NCBI GenBank assembly: GCA_027604665.1 | Contig: JADGIZ010000159.1 | Coordinates: 1 to 22,059, forward strand | Direction of reading: 5' to 3' | Source: Polyrhizophydium stewartii | Lineage: Eukaryota; Chytridiomycota; Chytridiomycetes; Rhizophydiales | DNA: 22,059 nt | Shown: one piece after another, positions 19,563 to 22,059 of the stretch | Numbering within the stretch: the stretch's first letter is position 1 | How the letters are laid out: each line of letters begins with the position of its first letter | Translations under genes and position numbers: made by a program | The notes under the pieces: generated by a model | Told to the model about the DNA's origin: nothing | What the model saw: the letters and a program-made list of their open reading frames with translations, nothing else | Database searches by the model: none

Positions 19563-20378
19563 TCATTGGACGCCGTGCAGTCGCTGCGCCATCTGCGCCT
19601 CCATGGCCGCCTTGAGAACAGCCGACGCCCGCGCCTTGAACTGCTCAAAGTCGCTGCCGCCCAGGATGAACGGCCGCTTGCGGGCAGCATCGACATGGTG
19701 CTGGCGAAAGAACTCGTGCACCCGCCACACGTGTTGTCTCTTGGAGAGATGCTCTTGGATATGCTTGCTTGGCGGCGGCGACCAAGTCAGAGACGAGTCC
19801 AATCCTCGCCGGTGCAACGGCAAGACACCCACCCAAAGATCTGCAGCGGCTTGTCGGGATCGTCTCTGGGGCAGGCGGTGATGCCGCAGAACATGCAAGC
19901 GAAGCTCGGCTGAGGCGCATCTGCCACCCGGACGGCGGCCAGCGAGCCGGCGAATGGGGCCAGAGCCTGACCACTCGGCGAGGTCAGCATCCAGTTGAAC
20001 AAGGCCGCGCGGCGAGGCCGGCGCGGCTGCCCCTCCCCACGTCGGCTGCCCACGTACCGCCTCTTGCCTGTCGAGCAGCTCGGCGATGCGGCGCTGGTGC
20101 GTGGTGCTGTGGACGTGGCGCTCAAGAGGCTCGCACGACCGCTCGCACCACCGACAGAAGTCGTCGCCGACCGCCGTGGTGTGCCTGCGCTTGCGTGTGT
20201 GTCCCTGCCGCTGGCCGCCGGCCGCTGCTCCAGCAGCAGCAGCCCCGGGTGCCGACGCCCTGGGTGTCGGCAGGACGAGCGGGCGGGTGCGCGGATGCGG
20301 TCGCTTCTCAGCCGCCGGCGGCATGCTCCGCTGCCGATCTTTGAGGGAACTGTCGCCAGCGAGATCAGGACGGCTCAT
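19563..20378 (-). CDS. CENATAC: CENATAC/CCDC84-like double zinc-finger protein, three exons
   Basis: Exons 20378-20058, 19909-19833 and 19767-19563 join in frame to 200 aa. Human CENATAC (CCDC84) belongs to the minor (U12-type) spliceosome and is needed for AT-AC introns. The first finger is C75-x2-C78-x9-H88-x5-H94 (CRWC...RHVHSTTHQRR), the same spacing as the human N-terminal finger. The second starts CMFC and ends HLSKRQH, with FFRQHH and FILGGSDFEQFK after it, again as in the human protein. The N-terminal 70 residues are low-complexity. The protein ends soon after the second finger, so the conserved C-terminal motifs of the 332-aa human protein are absent. The last junction could also use donor GTGTCT with acceptor GCAAG, swapping one residue. 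An upstream in-frame ATG lies at 20396. Confidence 0.72.
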   Translation of the reverse strand: MSRPDLAGDSSLKDRQRSMPPAAEKRPHPRTRPLVLPTPRASAPGAAAAGAAAGGQRQGHTRKRRHTTAVGDDFCRWCERSCEPLERHVHSTTHQRRIAELLDRQEAVRGQPTWGGAAAPASPRGLVQLDADLAEWSGSGPIRRLAGRRPGGRCASAELRLHVLRHHRLPQRRSRQAAADLWVGVLPLHRRGLDSSLTWSPPPSKHIQEHLSKRQHVWRVHEFFRQHHVDAARKRPFILGGSDFEQFKARASAVLKAAMEAQMAQRLHGVQ

Positions 20379-20424
20379 GCCAGATCGCAAGCTCATGCTG
20401 AAGCAGCCCCGATTATCAGGCACA

Positions 20425-22059
20425 TCAGCCCGTCTGGGCGGCAGGTTTGTTGATGCTTTCGTCGAGCGAGGCGTGAATGCGCTTTGCCTTTTCCCGGAAC
20501 TTGTCCATGTCGTCGTGCTTGATCTTGATCTTGAGACAGATGGCAAGGAGCGCATCGGCATCGTCAAACTCGTGCGGCACCTCGAGCAGGTATCCAATGG
20601 CGTCCGATGCAGTCGTACAATGTTTGAACAAGTAGTCTGCAGACCAGCGGATCAGCATCAGCGCGCACAACACTCGCACAGCGGCGCGCTGAGCTCACTC
20701 TTCTTGGCGGAAAGGATGCCCATTCCAACACGCAGCAGAGCCTTGGGGCCTGCCAAGATGCGTCAGCGAGGCAGCGGACCACAAGGCGTGGGCGCGCACG
20801 GCGCACCGTCACAAAAGAACATGTCCCACACGCGCAGGACCGTTTTCCAAGGAAGCGCCATGGTGTAGAGAGTAAGAAACCATTGGGTCATGTATGTGAG
20901 GGGCGAGACGTCGAGCTTCGCCTGTTTGGCAGCAGCGAGGGCCAACGTGTCAGTCGAGTTGAAGAGAAGGAACATGCATCGCCAGAATGCGCGCACCATG
21001 TGCCTGGCAATGGGCTTGAGGTATTTTTGGAGCGCCAACTCAAAGGCGCTTGCGTCGACACGTAGCTCATAGAGATTGACCGAGTGGTAGCCCGGGATGT
21101 AGAACTTGAGGATTGCGACGAGGAGCCAAAAGGCATCCTGCGAGACAGGAGGAGGGATGTCAGAAGCGATTCCACAGAGAAAGCGATGCTGTGCATCCGT
21201 GAGCACGCACCTCGGGAGACATGCGCATGAGGAGAAGGCCCACGATCATGCCCATTCCTTGGCAGTAGCCAAGCTCTGGGTGGTAGAGGGCGTAGGCGCG
21301 AAGGACCCTGCGCAGATTCTGCTGGCTGGAGACAGGATCTGGGTCAGCGCAGGACGGCCGAGGTCGATCGCTTTCGCGCAAGCCGCACCCCTCGCCGCCT
21401 GGAGTGGCAAACATCATGTGGTCTGCGGTCGTTGATAAGCAAGGCCCTGTCAGCGCAGTGCAAGTGATGCACGGGAGCGGGGCCATACGCACTCGGATAG
21501 CAGCGGTGGATGTCGCGCTCAATGACTTCGAAGATGGCGGGATGCTCCGGACTGCCGACAAGAGCCTGCGGCGGGCGTCAGGAGCGGCGGTCGTGTGCAG
21601 CACAGCGGCAGACGCAGCAGACCTCATAGCGGCCCGGCTCGCGCAGCTTGTCGACGCCCGCGAGGGCAGCCCAGGCGTCCGGACGGACCGAGTCGGGGAT
21701 TCCGAGGCGGCAGATCTTCTTGATCTGGCGGCGCAGGCCGCAGCCGAGTGTACCGCATGCGGCAGGTGCGGCATGCGGCGGCGGGAGCCGCACACGGCAG
21801 GCGGACGGCGGACCGTCAGCGGGCGGCGAGCGGTGGTGGAGGGGCACGAAAGGCGGACCTTTGTGCGCCGTTTGGTCGAGGCCGAGCCCCAGTTGGCGAG
21901 CATGGACAGCCAGTCCGCCTCGAGCTCGCGGTAGCGCTTGCGCTCGGCGTTGCTGTGCAGGCGCAGTGCGAGGTCAGCGCACGGCCGCAGCGGGCGGTGC
22001 CGGCTGGGGGTGGGGGCAGGGGCGGCAGTGGCGGAGTCGAGGTGCCCGCGGGAGGAGGC
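20425..22059 (-). CDS. TBC-domain Rab GTPase-activating protein (TBC1D10-like), 5' end outside the window
   Basis: A TBC RabGAP, which speeds GTP hydrolysis by Rab GTPases in membrane traffic. Exons: 21952(or beyond)-21859, 21724-21623, 21565-21493, 21422-21389, 21325-21211, 21137-20997, 20921-20807, 20749-20699, 20636-20425. From 21724 they join in frame to 280 residues plus stop. Motifs in order: EADWLSMLANW, ICRLGIPDSVRPDAWAALAG, IERDIHRCYPNH (arginine finger present), RVLRAYALYHPELGYCQGM (glutamine finger present), and LTYMTQWFLTLYTMALPW. RVWDMFFCDG then leads to a helical tail ending NKPAAQTG. The order and the WDMFFCDG box resemble TBC1D10. Both catalytic fingers are intact, so it should be active. 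All eight introns are short, 57-134 nt. The first exon probably starts at acceptor CTGCACAG (21953), and earlier exons lie beyond the right edge. Confidence 0.88.

Noticed and set aside
1..22059. U12-type (AT-AC) introns in this window
   Set aside because: No intron with an ATATCC or GTATCC donor fits any gene; all inferred introns are GT-AG or GC-AG.

Overview
This is a GC-rich eukaryotic nuclear window with 12 protein-coding genes, many interrupted by short spliceosomal introns of about 55 to 340 nt. Gene content points to a zoosporic (flagellated) fungus, most likely a chytrid. The asparagine synthetase resembles yeast Asn1, and She9/Mdm33 is a fungal mitochondrial protein. TMEM216 and WDR27, by contrast, are families absent from yeasts, and TMEM216 belongs to the ciliary transition zone. 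The divergent ankyrin-repeat protein also fits a chytrid. The species cannot be fixed from sequence alone. I see no rRNA, tRNA, CRISPR array or transposon.

Layout from left to right: splicing factor SF3B4 (178-1419, -); ankyrin-repeat protein with a reading-frame break (1537-3340, +); a 1 kb intergenic region with a minisatellite and CCAAT boxes; asparagine synthetase (4354-6655, +); WDR27-like WD40 protein (6744-10272, -); TMEM216-like transition-zone protein (10396-11302, +); She9/Mdm33 (11422-12690, -); nucleosome assembly protein NAP1 (12798-14188, +); ribosomal protein eL39 (14512-15086, -); PPR protein (15231-16955, -); eIF5-mimic protein BZW/5MP (17354-19385, -); CENATAC/CCDC84-like zinc-finger protein (19563-20378, -); and a TBC-domain RabGAP that runs off the right edge (20425-22059, -).

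The genes do not form one pathway; they are a compact mix of housekeeping genes. Three divergent pairs share promoters of only 107-123 bp: SF3B4/ankyrin, WDR27/TMEM216 and She9/NAP1. Three convergent pairs end 88-323 bp apart. From about 15 kb to the right edge, five genes lie head to tail on the minus strand; the TBC stop is only 28-46 bp from the CENATAC start.

The most notable points concern splicing. About half of the inferred 5' splice sites are GTGCG-type. Two introns look like GC-AG introns; one of them directly follows the initiator ATG of eL39. The window also encodes two splicing factors, SF3B4 (U2 snRNP) and a shortened CENATAC-like protein; the family's human member works in the minor spliceosome. 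I found no defined multi-gene system of a new kind. All exon joins were inferred by hand from reading frame, splice signals and remembered family sequences, without transcript data.
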